Assembly (NCBI GenBank): GCA_018340805.1
Contig: JACMZG010001870.1
Span: 19,139,558 to 19,203,557 of the forward strand
Direction of reading: 5' to 3'
From: Microvelia longipes
Lineage: Eukaryota; Arthropoda; Insecta; Hemiptera; Veliidae
Length of the DNA: 64,000 nucleotides
In this document: in pieces, positions 12,463 to 24,840 of the stretch
How the letters are laid out: each line of letters starts with the position of its first letter
Numbering within the stretch: position 1 is the first letter of the stretch
Position numbers and translations under genes: made by a program
The notes under the pieces: model-generated
Told to the model about the DNA's origin: nothing
Seen by the model: only the letters and a program-made list of their open reading frames with translations
Database searches by the model: none

Positions 12463-13133
12463 AAAATAATTCTGGCGCGGTGGTCCGCATGTCGGGCGAA
12501 TTTCCTTTGGATGCGTGTTTCCGTGCTTTTTACACTATATAAGTTTACAACTACTAAATAAATAATTCCGTCGCGGTGGTCCGCTGTCGGGCGAATTTCA
12601 TGTAGAGTTCGTGTTCCATGCTTAACAACTCATTTCTTGCTTAAGGTTCCGGTTCATGCTTTAGAACCTAAGTAGTTACTCGATTGTCAAGCACTGCTTG
12701 TAACTCATTTTGTCTGTATTTTTCAAAGGAAATGCGCATAATTATCCAGTTGGTTGTTCAAAACTATGCCTCTAAAATTAGAAGTACGCACTATTATTTG
12801 CACTAGTTTAAAGCTTAGTTACTTATATTTAAGCTTAGTCAGTTATCTTTAAAGGTTTTAGCGCATTTCCTTTGAAAAATACAGACAAAATGAGTTACAA
12901 GCAGTGCTTGACAATCGAGTAACTACTTAGGTTCTAAAGCATGAACCGGAACCTTAAGCAAGAAATGGGTTGTTAAGCATGGAAACACGAATTCTACATG
13001 AAATTCGCCCGACAGCGGACCACCGCGACGGAATTATTTATTAGTAGTTGTAAACTTATATAGTGTAAAAAGCACGGAAACACGCATCCAAAGGAAATTC
13101 GCCGATATGCGGACCACCGCGCCAGAATTTTGA
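12463..13133. repeat. Foldback (inverted repeat) of family W
   Basis: Arms 12463-12738 and 12859-13133 are close reverse complements around a 120-bp spacer. Markers are GCGCGGTGGTCCGC, GGTTCCGGTTCATGCTTTAG and CATTTTGTCTGTATTTTTC. Half copies without the other arm occur at 40285-40410 and 50224-50490. Confidence 0.9.
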
Positions 13134-13185
13134 AATGTTTGTGGGGTAATTATTACGGGTTAATGACATCACATATATTTTATAA

Positions 13186-13341
13186 ACAATAGGGTTCGGG
13201 ACATTAGCAAGGTTGATTTTTGTACCAAGTTTCCTTTACTCCCGAGAAAGCGTTCAAAAGTTATCGTATCCCATAGACACATCATCTAGGACACATAAAT
13301 CTCGTGCTTACATACTATATATAATATATATATATATATAT

Positions 13342-13387
<46 letters not shown>

Positions 13388-13500
13388 CTGATCAGTCTTC
13401 CTTTCAGTCCTCCTTTTAAAAAATCCACCTCCCCTTTACTCCCCTTTCCATGACCCCAACCTCAAAAGCTCATTTTTCTTTGAAAAATTGATAAAATGTA
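13186..13500 (+). mobile_element. Family X repeat, copy 1
   Basis: Shares with 30662-30968 the order: AAGGTTGATTTTTGTACCAAG, TATCGT(A/G)TCCCATA, TCTAGGACACA, AAATCTCGT, TA array (13315-13386), CTTCCTTTC-rich pyrimidine stretch, CTCATTTTT(C/T). The GTTGATTTTTGTACCAAGTT block also occurs in family W (near 58970), so X and W are related. The frame at 13213-13419 is repeat-derived. Confidence 0.65.
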
Positions 13501-15040
13501 TTAAGGAGAAAATAATGACTAAAAAATATAGAAATAATGACCTATTTCAGGTCATTACAAGTAATATACATTTATGTGATATGACATTTCATATGATATA
13601 GTAATTAATAAACATTAGTTTTAGATAAAAATACTCTAAAAAGTAGCAACCACTGCCAAATTGAAACTGTAAACTTAGCCTATTTACCAAAAATAATTTA
13701 AAATTATTCTTAGTAACTCATTATAACTAACTTAAAAACATTTATCAACAGAAATGCAGTTACACAACACAATAAACTAAAATGCAAAAAAACATTTGGC
13801 AACGACATATTTAAATATCACGTACGTAATAATCCATGCGGTTAATATTTTTATGCAATTACATTATCTTTAATAGGCATAATTACCATAAATCTATTTT
13901 ATTCGAGAAGATGTTTAAATGGGTTTACAAACAGTGTAACCAACAAAATAGGATCATTATAAATAAAAAGTAAAAAATACAATTCATTGTTAATGTAAAA
14001 TGTAAAAATTTATCGCGCGAAACTTGTTTATGCTCGTAACTAATTTATGCGTAATTTAATGTATGCTGTAAAATGGATAAATACATTTGTGCAATAACAT
14101 AATTGGGCTCCTCAGAGACAACATCGTAATATAATTATAATAATACATTATAAGTATTACAATTATTACAATAATTAAGTACAATAATTTATCAAGCCAA
14201 ATACAACAAAATTTGTCATTTATCTTAAACTATAAAACTTTCGTCAATTGTTTGTAAATTTGTTGAATTGTTGGCCTTATACTTTGTTAAAATTTAACAT
14301 TTAAATTTAACCTCACATCATAAAATTTTAATAGGTTAACTGTTCAAGCTAGAAAGGCGAAATTGGTCTCGTTAGAAAGCTGAGTAAATTTCCTAAAGGA
14401 CAAACTACCAACTATGTCAAATATTTTGGAACTACTGCCCAAAAATTTGCATGAAAAATGATTTTTTGAAAAAAGTTAATTTTATGGAATTTTATGGTAG
14501 GGCATTAGAGGAAGTAAGAGATGAGCAAAAGTTCAGCCAAGAACGGAAAAAACTTCTCTTATGATTGTCCTTTAGTCTCTTTTATTTTTAGTTTATTATT
14601 TAGAGTTTAGTCTCTTTTATTATCAGCAGTGTTCAATTAATATTTTGTTTGTTTTAGTAATATCGCTATATTAGTAATATCAAGTAGGCTTTCTAGAGTC
14701 AGTTGGATCTTTCTTAACTACAGTTATTGTCATTTGTCTTTTGATAGTTAAAAAGAATATGGATAAGATAAAATAGAATGATAATAACAAAAAGAATAAA
14801 ATGATAAAAAGTATTTCATTAATAAGACTAAATAAAATGCTGATATTTAACGAAAAATAAAGAAGTGCGGCATGAAAGAAAGTATTGTTTGGATTATTTT
14901 ATTTGGTTGTCCATATAAAGAGAAATGAAGTACTTTTAGTCAGTGTTTATTTCTTCAATTCTGTCCAATATGTTGGTTGGTAAATTGTTGTACATTACGG
15001 GAACAATAACTATATTGATTTGAAACATAACTGCAAATTG
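13501..15040. other. Intergenic, nothing recognised
   Basis: Very A+T-rich unique-looking sequence with no supportable exon and no obvious repeat structure. Confidence 0.45.
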
Positions 15041-15046
15041 ATTTTT

Positions 15047-15455
15047 AATAGACAGATTCAGGTAACAATGAGTTTTCAAATGGATAGCTCCAGGTAACAA
15101 TGAGGTTTCAAATTGACAGTTCCAGGTTATAATGAGGTTTCGAATGGATAGCTTCAGGTAATAATGAGGTTTCAAATGGACAGCTTTAGGTAACAATGAG
15201 GTTTCGAATGGACAGCTTCAGGTAACAATGAGGTTTCAAATGGACAGCTTTAGGTAACAATGAGGTTTCAAATGGATTGCTTTAGGTAACAATGAGGTTT
15301 CAAATGGACAGCTTTAGGTAACAATGAGGTTTCGAATGGACAGCTTCAGGTAACAATGAGGTTTCGAATGGACAGCTCAGGTTGAGGTTTCGAATGGAGA
15401 GCTTCAGGTAACAACGATTTTAAATGGACATACTACAAGTTACAGTGTACTTTCA
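15047..15455. repeat. 32-bp minisatellite
   Basis: About 12-13 tandem copies of a 32-bp unit (AGGTAACAATGAGGTTTC, then (A/G)AATGGACAGCTT). Variants alternate between TTTCAAATGG and TTTCGAATGG; the last units have short deletions. The minus-strand open frame 14936-15196 is only repeat translation, and 32 is not a multiple of three, so the reading frame changes each unit. Confidence 0.92.
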
Positions 15456-16255
15456 AATAGGTTTTAAAACTTCTCAAAAATCAATAAAATCCTGCCATAA
15501 TATTATTTAGAGCTTCTTAATTGCACATTAATTATAAATATCGGGTTTAAGAAAGGGAAAAAACCTAATAGATGAGATAATTATGTAAATGCAGTGTTTA
15601 AAGAACTAAGAACTCTAATTATAATCTAATTCAGACCTCAGTGGAACCTTAGCCACCAGATAATCTGACCACTTAAATACCTTTATAATATAGATACAGG
15701 TAGCTCAAAGTCATTACCGCCTTCGGAAGCTAAAAACTATTAGCCACCTTGTTATTAAACTATATTTTATTGTTTTTTTATCTTCTTTCCTTTCAAAATA
15801 TTTATGTTTTAGTTTAATAGTGTTTTTCTTTCAAGAAATAATCTAATTCTGGTCACGTTTTTGAAGTTGTTCATTTATTATCGATCATATTGAAGCTTAA
15901 ATATGTCGATTAACACTCTTAAACGGCTTTAAAGTGAAAAAGAAATAGAAACGGAAATAACTGAGGTTCAAGAATTTAATTAGACTAACACCTGTTACCA
16001 CTAGCCATTAGAGTTTTAATTAAATTTTAAACATAAAAGTGATGCTCTTATAGTTGTATGACTACTAAGGTTTACTAAGGTGCATGCAAAAAAATGAAGT
16101 AAATAATGCTTTGTCAAGTTTGAAGTCTGATTTTTGTTTTTGGGTCTAATAAAGCTAAATCGTACAACAACCGAGAAACGTCTTTCTCTTATTTTTTTTT
16201 TTTTTTTCTAAAATCTGTAACAATGGTACAAAAAGTAATTTCATAAATTAGCAAC
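15456..16255. other. Intergenic, nothing recognised
   Basis: A+T-rich; ends with a T-run around 16190-16208. No exon or repeat is recognised. Confidence 0.45.
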
Positions 16256-16563
16256 ATTCTAAAACGTTTTTACGGTTTTTTATGAGTCGTTATTGCGGGT
16301 TAATGACGTCACAAAAAAATCTGATAGCAAAACTACACTTAGAGACTGATTTTTGTACAAACTTTCAACCTCTCTAGCATAAATACACGGAGAGCTACAA
16401 TGATAACAGCCATAAAAAATACACATACAGACAGAAAACATTGAAAAAACCACACAAGAGGCCTTAAAAACACTTGAAACGAATAATTCCAATTCAGCCG
16501 GGTGACATCCCGGTTTCAGATTTTTTGAAAACACAATATTTTCCTATATACCTTCGGTATAAA
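16256..16563 (+). mobile_element. Family Y, 5'-truncated copy
   Basis: Begins within the family at GCGGGTTAATGACGTCAC and runs through ACATACAGACAG and AAACACTTGAAACG to the tail ATATACCTTCGGTATAAAT. The hairpin-bearing half is absent. Confidence 0.75.
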
Positions 16564-17737
16564 TCGAGTAAATGTACAAATGTGCTCCTAAAAAGCCCAC
16601 GGCGTGTCGAACAGCCACGCATTGAAAATTGGGTAATAACATGGCAAATTTGCGCAAACAAATTGTTGCCAGTAGACCCCTGTTTCTTCTTAAGATCGTT
16701 GATGAATTGAAGGCATGACTTTTTTACTGTCCTACCATATTATAAACAAACTCTACACGCAAATGAAGTAATACAGAAAGAACTACTTGTAAGAAGAACC
16801 AATAGAAAAACTACAGACCATAAGGAGCCAAGTCTTGACCAAGATAATAATCTACACAAACCATTCTAGATTATCTGTAACTAAACTTGCTTTTTTAAAC
16901 AAAACTTTCAGAATTTTTATTCTATTGTTAACTTTTTCATAGGTCAACTCCTTAGAAGGTTTATTTCACACTTAGGAATAGGGTAAATAAAATAAATAAT
17001 ATCCAGTTTCGTCCTGTTTTATAATTTAGAAAAATTAATCTCCTTTCGAATCACAGGAATTCATTCATTTTCATTATTTATTCAGGCGATTAATAAAATC
17101 TGGTCATTGACTACCGATGATAATTTTACACGGAAACTCAAAATCTGAAGATTCACAAGTGTTTGAGCCTTGTAGCTAATATAAAACCTGTTGATCAGCT
17201 TATGTTCTCGAAACAGTAATCACGCAATTTAGGTACTTCAATTCACGTCCGGGGTTCGCAGCCCGGGATATGCTCTAAGTTTTCATATAATTTGTTTTAA
17301 AAGATTTTGCTAAATTAAATTGATACATTTTGTTAACTACGATGATAAAAACTGTAGTAGCGATCTACCTTAAGATGGATTTTACTATAATTGATAAATA
17401 GAATCTATCCAAGAAAAATAACATTACTTTAAGAAATCATGAAAATCGTATTTGAAATACATATTTACTTTGTATTTAAAATATTTCAAATTTGACTTGT
17501 ACAGTCGGTTATACCAAAGTAAATAATCTTTTTGTTTATTCAAACAAAAATACAATTTTACTATTGGTAAATGCTTTTAAATGTCAATCATAAAGTTCAC
17601 ACTTACTACCGCAAAATTAGCGGTTGTAGAATAAAATATGCAAGTGACATCTTCTGTCTAAGAATCTTTGCCCCTTGAGTCTTGTCTTGTTTCTTGTGCA
17701 CAAGAAACAAGACCCATGGTTTTTAATATATGAATAT

Positions 17738-17740
<3 letters not shown>
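16564..17740. other. Intergenic, nothing recognised
   Basis: No exon is supported. Near 17685-17712 a short inverted repeat CTTGTTTCTTGTGC/GCACAAGAAACAAG forms a perfect hairpin. Confidence 0.4.

Positions 17741-17741
<1 letters not shown>

Positions 17742-17806
<65 letters not shown>
17742..17806. repeat. (TA)n microsatellite beside family Z
   Basis: A long TA array directly abuts the left end of the Z foldback. The right end of Z is also followed by TA-rich DNA, so Z probably inserted into a TA-rich target. Confidence 0.95.
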
Positions 17807-17807
<1 letters not shown>

Positions 17808-17809
<2 letters not shown>

Positions 17810-20026
17810 GTGGTCCACTAAGAAGGACAAGACCTTTTTCGGAAACTAAACAGCTAGAAGGATGCGGTTTTCGGCGTTGGATTCAATGGTGAGGAGACGA
17901 GAAAAATCCGTTTTCGGGCGCGCTTCGCGCCTGTCATAGAGATGTTAATGCTAACTTTTTTAATTTTATAGTTAGGTATAGGGAAGTTTTTTTGTTCTTT
18001 AAAGAATGAAAAATAAGGAAGATTAGTGGAAATTGCATCAAAATCGGACAATTTTTCACCGAGCTATGATGAAAAAACTTTTTTTTAAATTTAGTTCACT
18101 TCGGCGCCATTTTGGATGATGTTGCATTTAAATAAATTTATTATATGGACATATTTTTAAACTAGAAACATTGCTTTAATAAAAGAATGTCAAAAGTTTT
18201 AATTCTAAACCTTAGTTTTAGGTGTAAAATAGTCGTTAAACATAACAAAAACAAAAAAAAATATGGTTTTTCTAAGAATACCATGAAAAGTAAGATAGGG
18301 AGCTATAGTTTTTATGGTTTGTACAGTTAGCCCAACATAAAAAGCAACAAAAATGAGTCCAATTTAACAAATTCGCTTCACAATTTCAAAGTTATTACTA
18401 ATAAATCTCTTAAAATTGCCAAAATGAAATATTTTTTTATAGTTTACCACCCTACTGTTGATATTTAATGGAACTGCAACGTCATCATACTTGTGATCTT
18501 TATTGCAGCTTGTATAAGGATTCCAGAACGCCCAAAAAACACTTATTTTTGGTCATTGGTTTGTGGAGAAATTACGATTACGGTGATTTTCGTCAATCGT
18601 AGAATGCAGATTAGAGGTACCTTGCAAAAAACCAAGTAAAATCCTTCATAAACGTTAGTAAAAAATTGATTTTGATGATAACTACTTCGTTTCTAGGGGT
18701 GAAGGACCAATAAATAGCAAATCACACAACAACTAGACTGTAAAGTGATATTTTACTGCTGCGGAAATTTGTTTATTATCGACAATAAAACCAGCCAATT
18801 TTATTCCGGAGCTATAAATTATCATTATTATGCTATTTACGTTTAGTTGCACAATTATTAAAAGAGTCGATTTTTTTGTATGATAATTTAATTTAACTTA
18901 GTTAAAAGAAATTAAAACACAAGATTTTAATTAGCATATCACACGGCTCAATTAAGTGGCCATCAGGGTCACCAGACTTGACCCCCGCGATTTTAAATAG
19001 CATATCACACAACTGGACTGTAAAGTGATATTTCATTGCTGCGGAAATGAAAATTGTCGTTAATAAACAAATTTCCGCAGCAGTAAAATATCACTTTACA
19101 GCTGTTGTGTGATTTGCATTTATTGGTCCTTCACCCCTAGAAACGAAGTAGTTATCATCAAAAATCAATTTTTACTAACGTTTATGAAGGATTTACTTGG
19201 TTTTGCAAGGTACCTCTAATCTGCAATTCTACGATTGGCGAAAATCACCATAATGTAATTTCTCCAAAACCAATGAACAAAAATAAGTGTTTTAGCGTTC
19301 CGGAATCCTTACAAGCTGCAATAAAGATCACAAGTAGATGACGTTGCAGTTCCATTAAATATCAACAGTAGGGTGGTAAACTATAAAAAATATTTCATTT
19401 TTGGCAATTTAAGAGATTTATTAGTAATAACTTTTGAATTGTGAAGCGAATTTGTTAAAATTGGACTCATTTTGTTGCTTTTTATGTTGGCTAACTGTAC
19501 AAACCATAAAAACTATAGCTCCCTATCTTACTTTTCATGGTATCTTAGAAAAACCATATTTTTTTTTGTTTTTGTTATGTTTTACGACTATTTTACACCT
19601 AAAACTAAGGTTAGAATTAAAACTTTTGACATTCTTTTATTAAAGCAATGTTTCTAGTTTAAAAATATGTCCATATAATAAATTTTATTTAAATGCAACA
19701 TCATCCAAAATGGCGCCGAAGTGAACTAAATTTAAAAAAAAAGTTTTTTCATCATAGCTCGGTGAAAAATTGTCCGATTTTGATGCAATCTCCACTAATC
19801 TTCCTTATTTTTCATTCTTTAAAGAACAAAAAAAAACTTCCCTATACCTAACTATAAAATTAAAAAAGTTAGCATTAACATCTCTATGACAGGCGCGAAG
19901 CGCGCCCGAAAACGGATTTTTCTCGTCTGCTCACTATTACATTGAATCCAACGCCGAAAACCGCATCCTTCTAGCTGTCATAGTTTCCGAGAAAAAGGTC
20001 TTGTCCTTTTAGCTGGACCACCCTGT
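17808..20026. mobile_element. Family Z: 2.2-kb foldback element
   Basis: Left arm 17808-18780 and right arm ~19048-20026 are near-perfect reverse complements of almost 1 kb each. The ends read GGTGGTCCA at the left and TGGACCACCCTG at the right. The ~270-bp centre holds a third, partial copy of the arm tip (CTGTAAAGTGATATTTCATT), so the middle has been rearranged. Arms contain GGCGCGAAGCGCGCC. Open frames such as 19434-19643 are short and overlapping with no recognisable transposase. It is probably a non-autonomous DNA transposon. Confidence 0.88.
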
Positions 20027-20178
20027 ATATATAATTATATAATTAATATAATAAAATATAATATAAGCACTTGAAAACGGAGCTATTAAGGCCTATGGAA
20101 ACTAAGTTGAAAAAATTAAAGCGATGCTGCAGTAATAAAAATTAAGTTCTGACCTGACCCACGGACTTCTGAATATAA

Positions 20179-20180
20179 TA

Positions 20181-20212
<32 letters not shown>

Positions 20213-20221
20213 TATATAATA

Positions 20222-20255
<34 letters not shown>

Positions 20256-20268
20256 GTATATGTATACA
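20179..20268. repeat. (TA)n with short (GTAT)n
   Basis: TA array ending in a few GTAT units. Confidence 0.92.
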
Positions 20269-21255
20269 TTCATAAAAGGGAATATATACTAAAAAGAGGA
20301 AAAGCTGACGTCATATTTTTTTAATAAGAACAAAGCTTTCTTGTTCGATAAATTAATAACGATTTTAAAATTCAAATTTCATATTCAAAATTAATTAAAT
20401 AATATAAAATAAAAGAATACAAATGTATCCCTAATCAAAAACCGCACATCAAAACGACCAAAAACAGCTTAATCCAATAAAAGCCATACTTGATCATGTG
20501 TCAAAATGTAGACAAAACAAAAATTAAGACATACAAGCTTACATGTTTTCTGGTTTATCTTAAAACAAATTTATAAGATGAATATCTTTAAAATATTGGA
20601 ACATCAGACAACTAAAGGAATTAGACTCTTTTACAATCTTGTTTCTATACAAAATGAAATATAACATTTTTAAGAAAAACTGTTTTTTGGAGTAAAAAAA
20701 AATTGGAAATAATTTTGATTTATAAAGTGGATTAGGCGATTTTTAACCGATCAGGTAACTTAAGACAACAGACCAATATAGATTTTTTTCTCTTGAAATA
20801 AATTTTGGTTGTTAAATTATAGTAGTCGCTTACCGAGTTAGTTTCGGCGCTTCCAAGATAAGTTCGGACCATATGGTTATATCCCTACACAAAACTACTT
20901 CTTTTTTCAAAACACTAAATTTTAAAATGATTGATTGCAAATGAAATTTAGAAGATAAAGACTAATTTTCTTTCGAAAATGTTTTACAAAAATATTTATG
21001 CGGCAGAATGAAGTTCAGGTATTGGAATTTTTTGTTATGAACTCCTGGTATTTGTAAATGCCAGATTTATCTTATACTATATGAGTATTAAGTAGTTCAT
21101 CTTTAGGTAAAGGTGTCTATTTCGAGATTACAACTCTTTTTAATCAATATAGCGTTTTGGATTTCGCGTGAATCATCAATGTCGTTAAATTTGTTTAAAT
21201 TTTTGTTCATTGTTAATTAATTATATTTCCATGGAAAAACTTAATCTTATCAAGC
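20269..21255. other. Intergenic, nothing recognised
   Basis: A+T-rich sequence without supportable genes or repeats. Confidence 0.45.
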
Positions 21256-21510
21256 AGTGGCGGACTGAGCCAAAAAGGTTGAAGGAGGGTTTAACCTAAA
21301 AAGGGCCCAAACCAAGGGGCCAGGCCCGTAACCAGCACAAAAATTGTAGGGTGGGCGAAACCAATCCCTGAGAAAGAAATGATTAGCTCACCTTTAAAGG
21401 ATTTCCACTGAAAACTACCTCGTCAGAGTGCGACATTCTTCCAGGGAGGCGACGCCCCCTGGCTTTCCCTCGCTACGGGCCTGCAAGGGCCCCAAAGAGG
21501 AACGAGGTTC
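21256..21510 (+). mobile_element. hAT-like element fragment hosting a smaller MITE
   Basis: GCAGTGGCGGACTGAGCC at the left resembles hAT-type termini (CAGTGGCGGA). A GC-rich body (AAAGGGCCCAAACC, then GGGCCCCAAAGAGG) is interrupted at 21321-21483 by another element. No matching right end was found, so it is treated as a fragment. Confidence 0.45.
21321..21483. mobile_element. 163-bp hAT-like MITE with near-perfect TSD
   Basis: Terminal inverted repeats are CAGGCCCGTA and TACGGGCCTG. Flanking 8-mers CAAGGGGC (21313-21320) and CAAGGGCC (21484-21491) differ at one base, as expected for an aged 8-bp hAT duplication. No coding capacity. Confidence 0.75.
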
Positions 21511-22680
21511 CCTCACATTATATTAATTATATTCTAATTATTATTATTATTATTCTTAGTTACCCTCTTTAATTTTTAATGTTCTTAAAATACTGCTGTC
21601 CACTCACAGAACAGCCTATTATCAGCCTATATTGGATATTGTATATCAATATATTGATATTGCCTATGTTGGCTATATTACCTATAGCCTATAGGTAACT
21701 ATATCTATATTGGATGTATAAAAATACGGGTTTGATTCTTATAAACGTTAAATCGTCATTTATTGTATTTTTTTTCTTCACAAACATTACCTTTCTTTTT
21801 ATGTTAAAAAATTTATGTTTTTCATATGATATTTATTGAATTTGTTTTAGTTTGTTTTTTTGTAATTGAACTAATGTCTGTATGCTAAAAAATATAATAA
21901 ATAGTTTTAAAATAAACGTTGTTTTGCTCTCCTGGCTGTATTTACAAATTTATTACTGAGTATAAAAACACATACCTTATTACGTCTGAAGGGGTATAAT
22001 ATATATATATATCATAATATATATATATATAAATATATAATATATACATAATATATAATAACACATATAATGCTATATAATACCTTAACTCTTATTAAAA
22101 CATTAACTTAATTTTTCAATGTCACTGTTTTGTTTATTTATTCAATTTTTTTTAAAAAAATCATTTTTTTATTTAAAAGAGAAAAAAACTCCCATAAAGA
22201 ACAAATTTTAATCAAACCATTTACTAACAATATTTTCTGTGCGTTATGATTACAAGGCACCGTTTTATCTTTTAAATCAACTAAATTTCAAAACACTCTT
22301 CATTATAATCGTATACATAATATTCAAACATAATAAAAGAGAAATACTCAAATGTATAAAACATCAACAAACATAATAAATATTTATAAGTTATTTAAGG
22401 AAAAATAAAAATATTACTGATTAACCGAAAGTTCTGAACAAGAGTTGCTAACGAGACGAGGCTGTAAATCTTGCCTGCGAGAGGTGAAGAAGTACCAGGT
22501 CACAATTAGGAGCTTACAAAAAAGGTCCCCTTTGAGATGGGGGAGTTAGATGGGTCATTACAACTCTCTCGAGTGAGCTTTATGACTTTTTATTCTTTGG
22601 AGTGTTAAAATAAAACTTACTCTTTAAAAAAATACAAATTAGTCATGGTTATGTTAGCTGTGATAGAAATTGTGGTATTA
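21511..22680. other. Intergenic with a TA array
   Basis: Contains ATTATT repeats near 21540, a TAGCCTATAGG-rich stretch at 21620-21700 and an irregular TA array at 21997-22075. No gene is recognised. Confidence 0.5.
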
Positions 22681-22916
22681 ATACAAGCAAGCTTATGGGT
22701 CTTAAAACTTCCAATAAATTTAACCTCCTTGGGTTGAAATGTTTCTATGAATAATTAATACAAGCAAGCTTATATAGGTCTTAAAGTACTTCCAGCAAAT
22801 CCAACCTCCTTGGGTTGAAATGTTTCTATAAATAATTAATACAAGCAAGCTTATAGGTCTTAAAGTAGTTCCAGCAAACCCAACCTCCTTGGGTTGAAAT
22901 GTTGCTATAAATATTT
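22680..22916 (+). repeat. Three tandem ~78-bp repeats
   Basis: Three direct copies beginning ATACAAGCAAGCTTAT and containing CCTCCTTGGGTTGAAATGTT. Copies differ by a few substitutions and 1-3 bp indels. Confidence 0.92.
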
Positions 22917-23737
22917 ACATATTTAATAAAACATAGTTCGTTTAAATTAGATAATTTCAAGTAAAATTGTTCAATAAAGCTTTTAAAGCGAAATAGAGAA
23001 GTATCGTGTCACTAAACACGATATTTCTTATATTTACTTTCGTTAAAAACGTGAAGTAAAAAACTCGTAAAAAACGTATTCAAAAAATCACAAAAGATGA
23101 CATTTAAATTTACTAAGGCAAAGAAAAGTTTCGAAAAACTGATGAAATTTTCAAGAAGCTGTACTTGTAAGATGGGGATTTCGAGATGAGAAAGACACTA
23201 GTTGGGCGTAATGCATGGAATATATTTTAAGACGTGGATATTACATAAAAATCAAGAATTAAAGCATTTGAGATGTGGAGTAGCTAACATTAAAAATGGA
23301 TAAAATGTAACATCACTATTAAAAAAGTTTTTAAGAAATGTAAAAGAAGAATGAAATATGTTAGAACGTAAATGAGGAGAACAAAGAAAAACTGACCGGG
23401 GAATGTATTTGGGAAAAATGAAATTAATGGGTGGATTGATACATTGGAAGATACTAAAATGGAATAAACGAGACAAAAGAAGGACCAAAATGATTTTTCT
23501 TCTACAAAGCAGAAAAATAAATTTTCCGCCCTTGTTTGTGAGGAAGAAATTACAGCCTTTTTGTTCAAGTAAGAAAAGGAACAAAAATCAGGGCAAAAAG
23601 TAAAAAAAAATAACAGGCCCTACTCTTAGGTGCAAACAGTTTTTTAGTTCGCTAGAAATTTAGAGGTATATTGTTTATAAATAGCTCGAGAACCAGCTAT
23701 TTAGTAGGCTTCATGGTAAAATATTGTCTTCAAATAT
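22917..23737. other. Intergenic, nothing recognised
   Basis: Open frames on both strands at 23252-23603 overlap in a purine-rich tract and have low-complexity composition; I treat them as chance. ATCGTGT/ACACGAT form a small hairpin near 23005-23020. Confidence 0.4.
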
Positions 23738-23895
23738 AATATATATATATATATATTATATATAATATTATATAATATATATAATATAATATTATAAATA
23801 TATATATATATAATAATATAATGTATTATATATGTGTATATAATATATAATATTAATATATATATATATATTATATATATATATATAAATATTTG
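23738..23895. repeat. Irregular (TA)n/ATAT-rich array
   Basis: About 160 bp of TA and TAATA repeats. Adjacent Ile/Tyr-rich frames are repeat translations. Confidence 0.92.
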
Positions 23896-24584
23896 TGTGT
23901 GTTTGATCTATGTATATTTATTTTATATAAAGAGGTACCAAAGAATGAAGTATAACATGACGCAGAATATACTGAGTAGAACAACTCATTTGAATTATTG
24001 TCAGACCAAATTACAAATGAGCTACGCCTTAATGTATATCGAACAACTTGAATGGAAATCTTAAACATATTCAGATAAATCAGAAGTTTAAAATATGACT
24101 GTGGTTTTTCTGAGCTTTTGTTCTTACAAGATGAAACTAAATGACCAATGACGGGCACGAAAAAATCATCCTAATTGGCAAATTAAACACTAGGAACACT
24201 AGAGGAGAATTTGTGACACGTAGATTGATATAAGGTTAGTGGAGCCTAGCTAATGAAGTTAATTTGTCAGACTGACGGGCCAGTTTTGAGGTAAATTTCA
24301 CCTGACATCTGAATGAATTACATCTGGCATTCATTTTGACAATATAAACTGAGCTCGGGATTTATATAATACTTCATTAAAAGCATTAAAAATACCAGAA
24401 AACATTTAATAATATTAATTTACCTAAATAAACTGAATTTTATGTTTTAAAGGTATAAAAACATTAAAGACTTTTATAATTAAATTAAATCTTAAGATTT
24501 ATATTTTTTTATAAGTAACACGCGGTTCAAAAGATAAATATATCGCATTTTTAATCAGAAAACCAATAATGGAGTCATCAACAT
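23896..24584. other. Intergenic, nothing recognised
   Basis: No gene or clear repeat is visible. Confidence 0.4.
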
Positions 24585-24840
24585 TTTTTTAAAAATGAGT
24601 AAAATAAGGGTTACTTTTTTCAACGGGAAAGGTCTGTATTTATGTTTTCGGGTGCTAAATCTAATAACTATTACAGAGTCAATACGACCATTCTCAATAA
24701 CACAAATAGAGAAATTTGCGGTGAATAACCTAAAACCTAGAAGACGGTAGTAAATATAAAATTTGGGTGGGGGTATCGTTCTCAATGTTTAATGTAGCTC
24801 TGTTTCGAATAAAACCAGAACGGAATTAATTCAACCAAGT
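24585..24840 (+). mobile_element. Old fragment of family W
   Basis: Diverged match to 11850-12210: GTATTTATGTTTTCGGGTGCT, GAGTCAATACGACCATTCT, ATCGTTCTCAATGTTTAATG. Both repeat units of the W middle are recognisable, with many substitutions. Confidence 0.55.

Larger units (their letters stand above)
11480..13133 (+). mobile_element. Family W composite element, copy 1
   Basis: Order: GCGAATTTCCTTTGG end, a T-arm-like TTCGAATTCC on the minus strand (~11530), a (TA)n array (11600-11675), the motif GTGACGTCATTAACCCGG, two diverged ~165-bp repeats containing CGATACGACCACTCTAAGTG (11930-12240), two tandem units with B-box-like sequences (12240-12460), and a large foldback (12463-13133). The same arrangement in reverse is at 57545-59280 and a diverged copy is at 55744-56700, so this is one mobile unit and not a chance cluster. 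No transposase is encoded. Confidence 0.75.

Noticed and set aside
23252..23603. Overlapping frames on both strands
   Set aside because: Open on both strands because of purine-rich low complexity; no domain.
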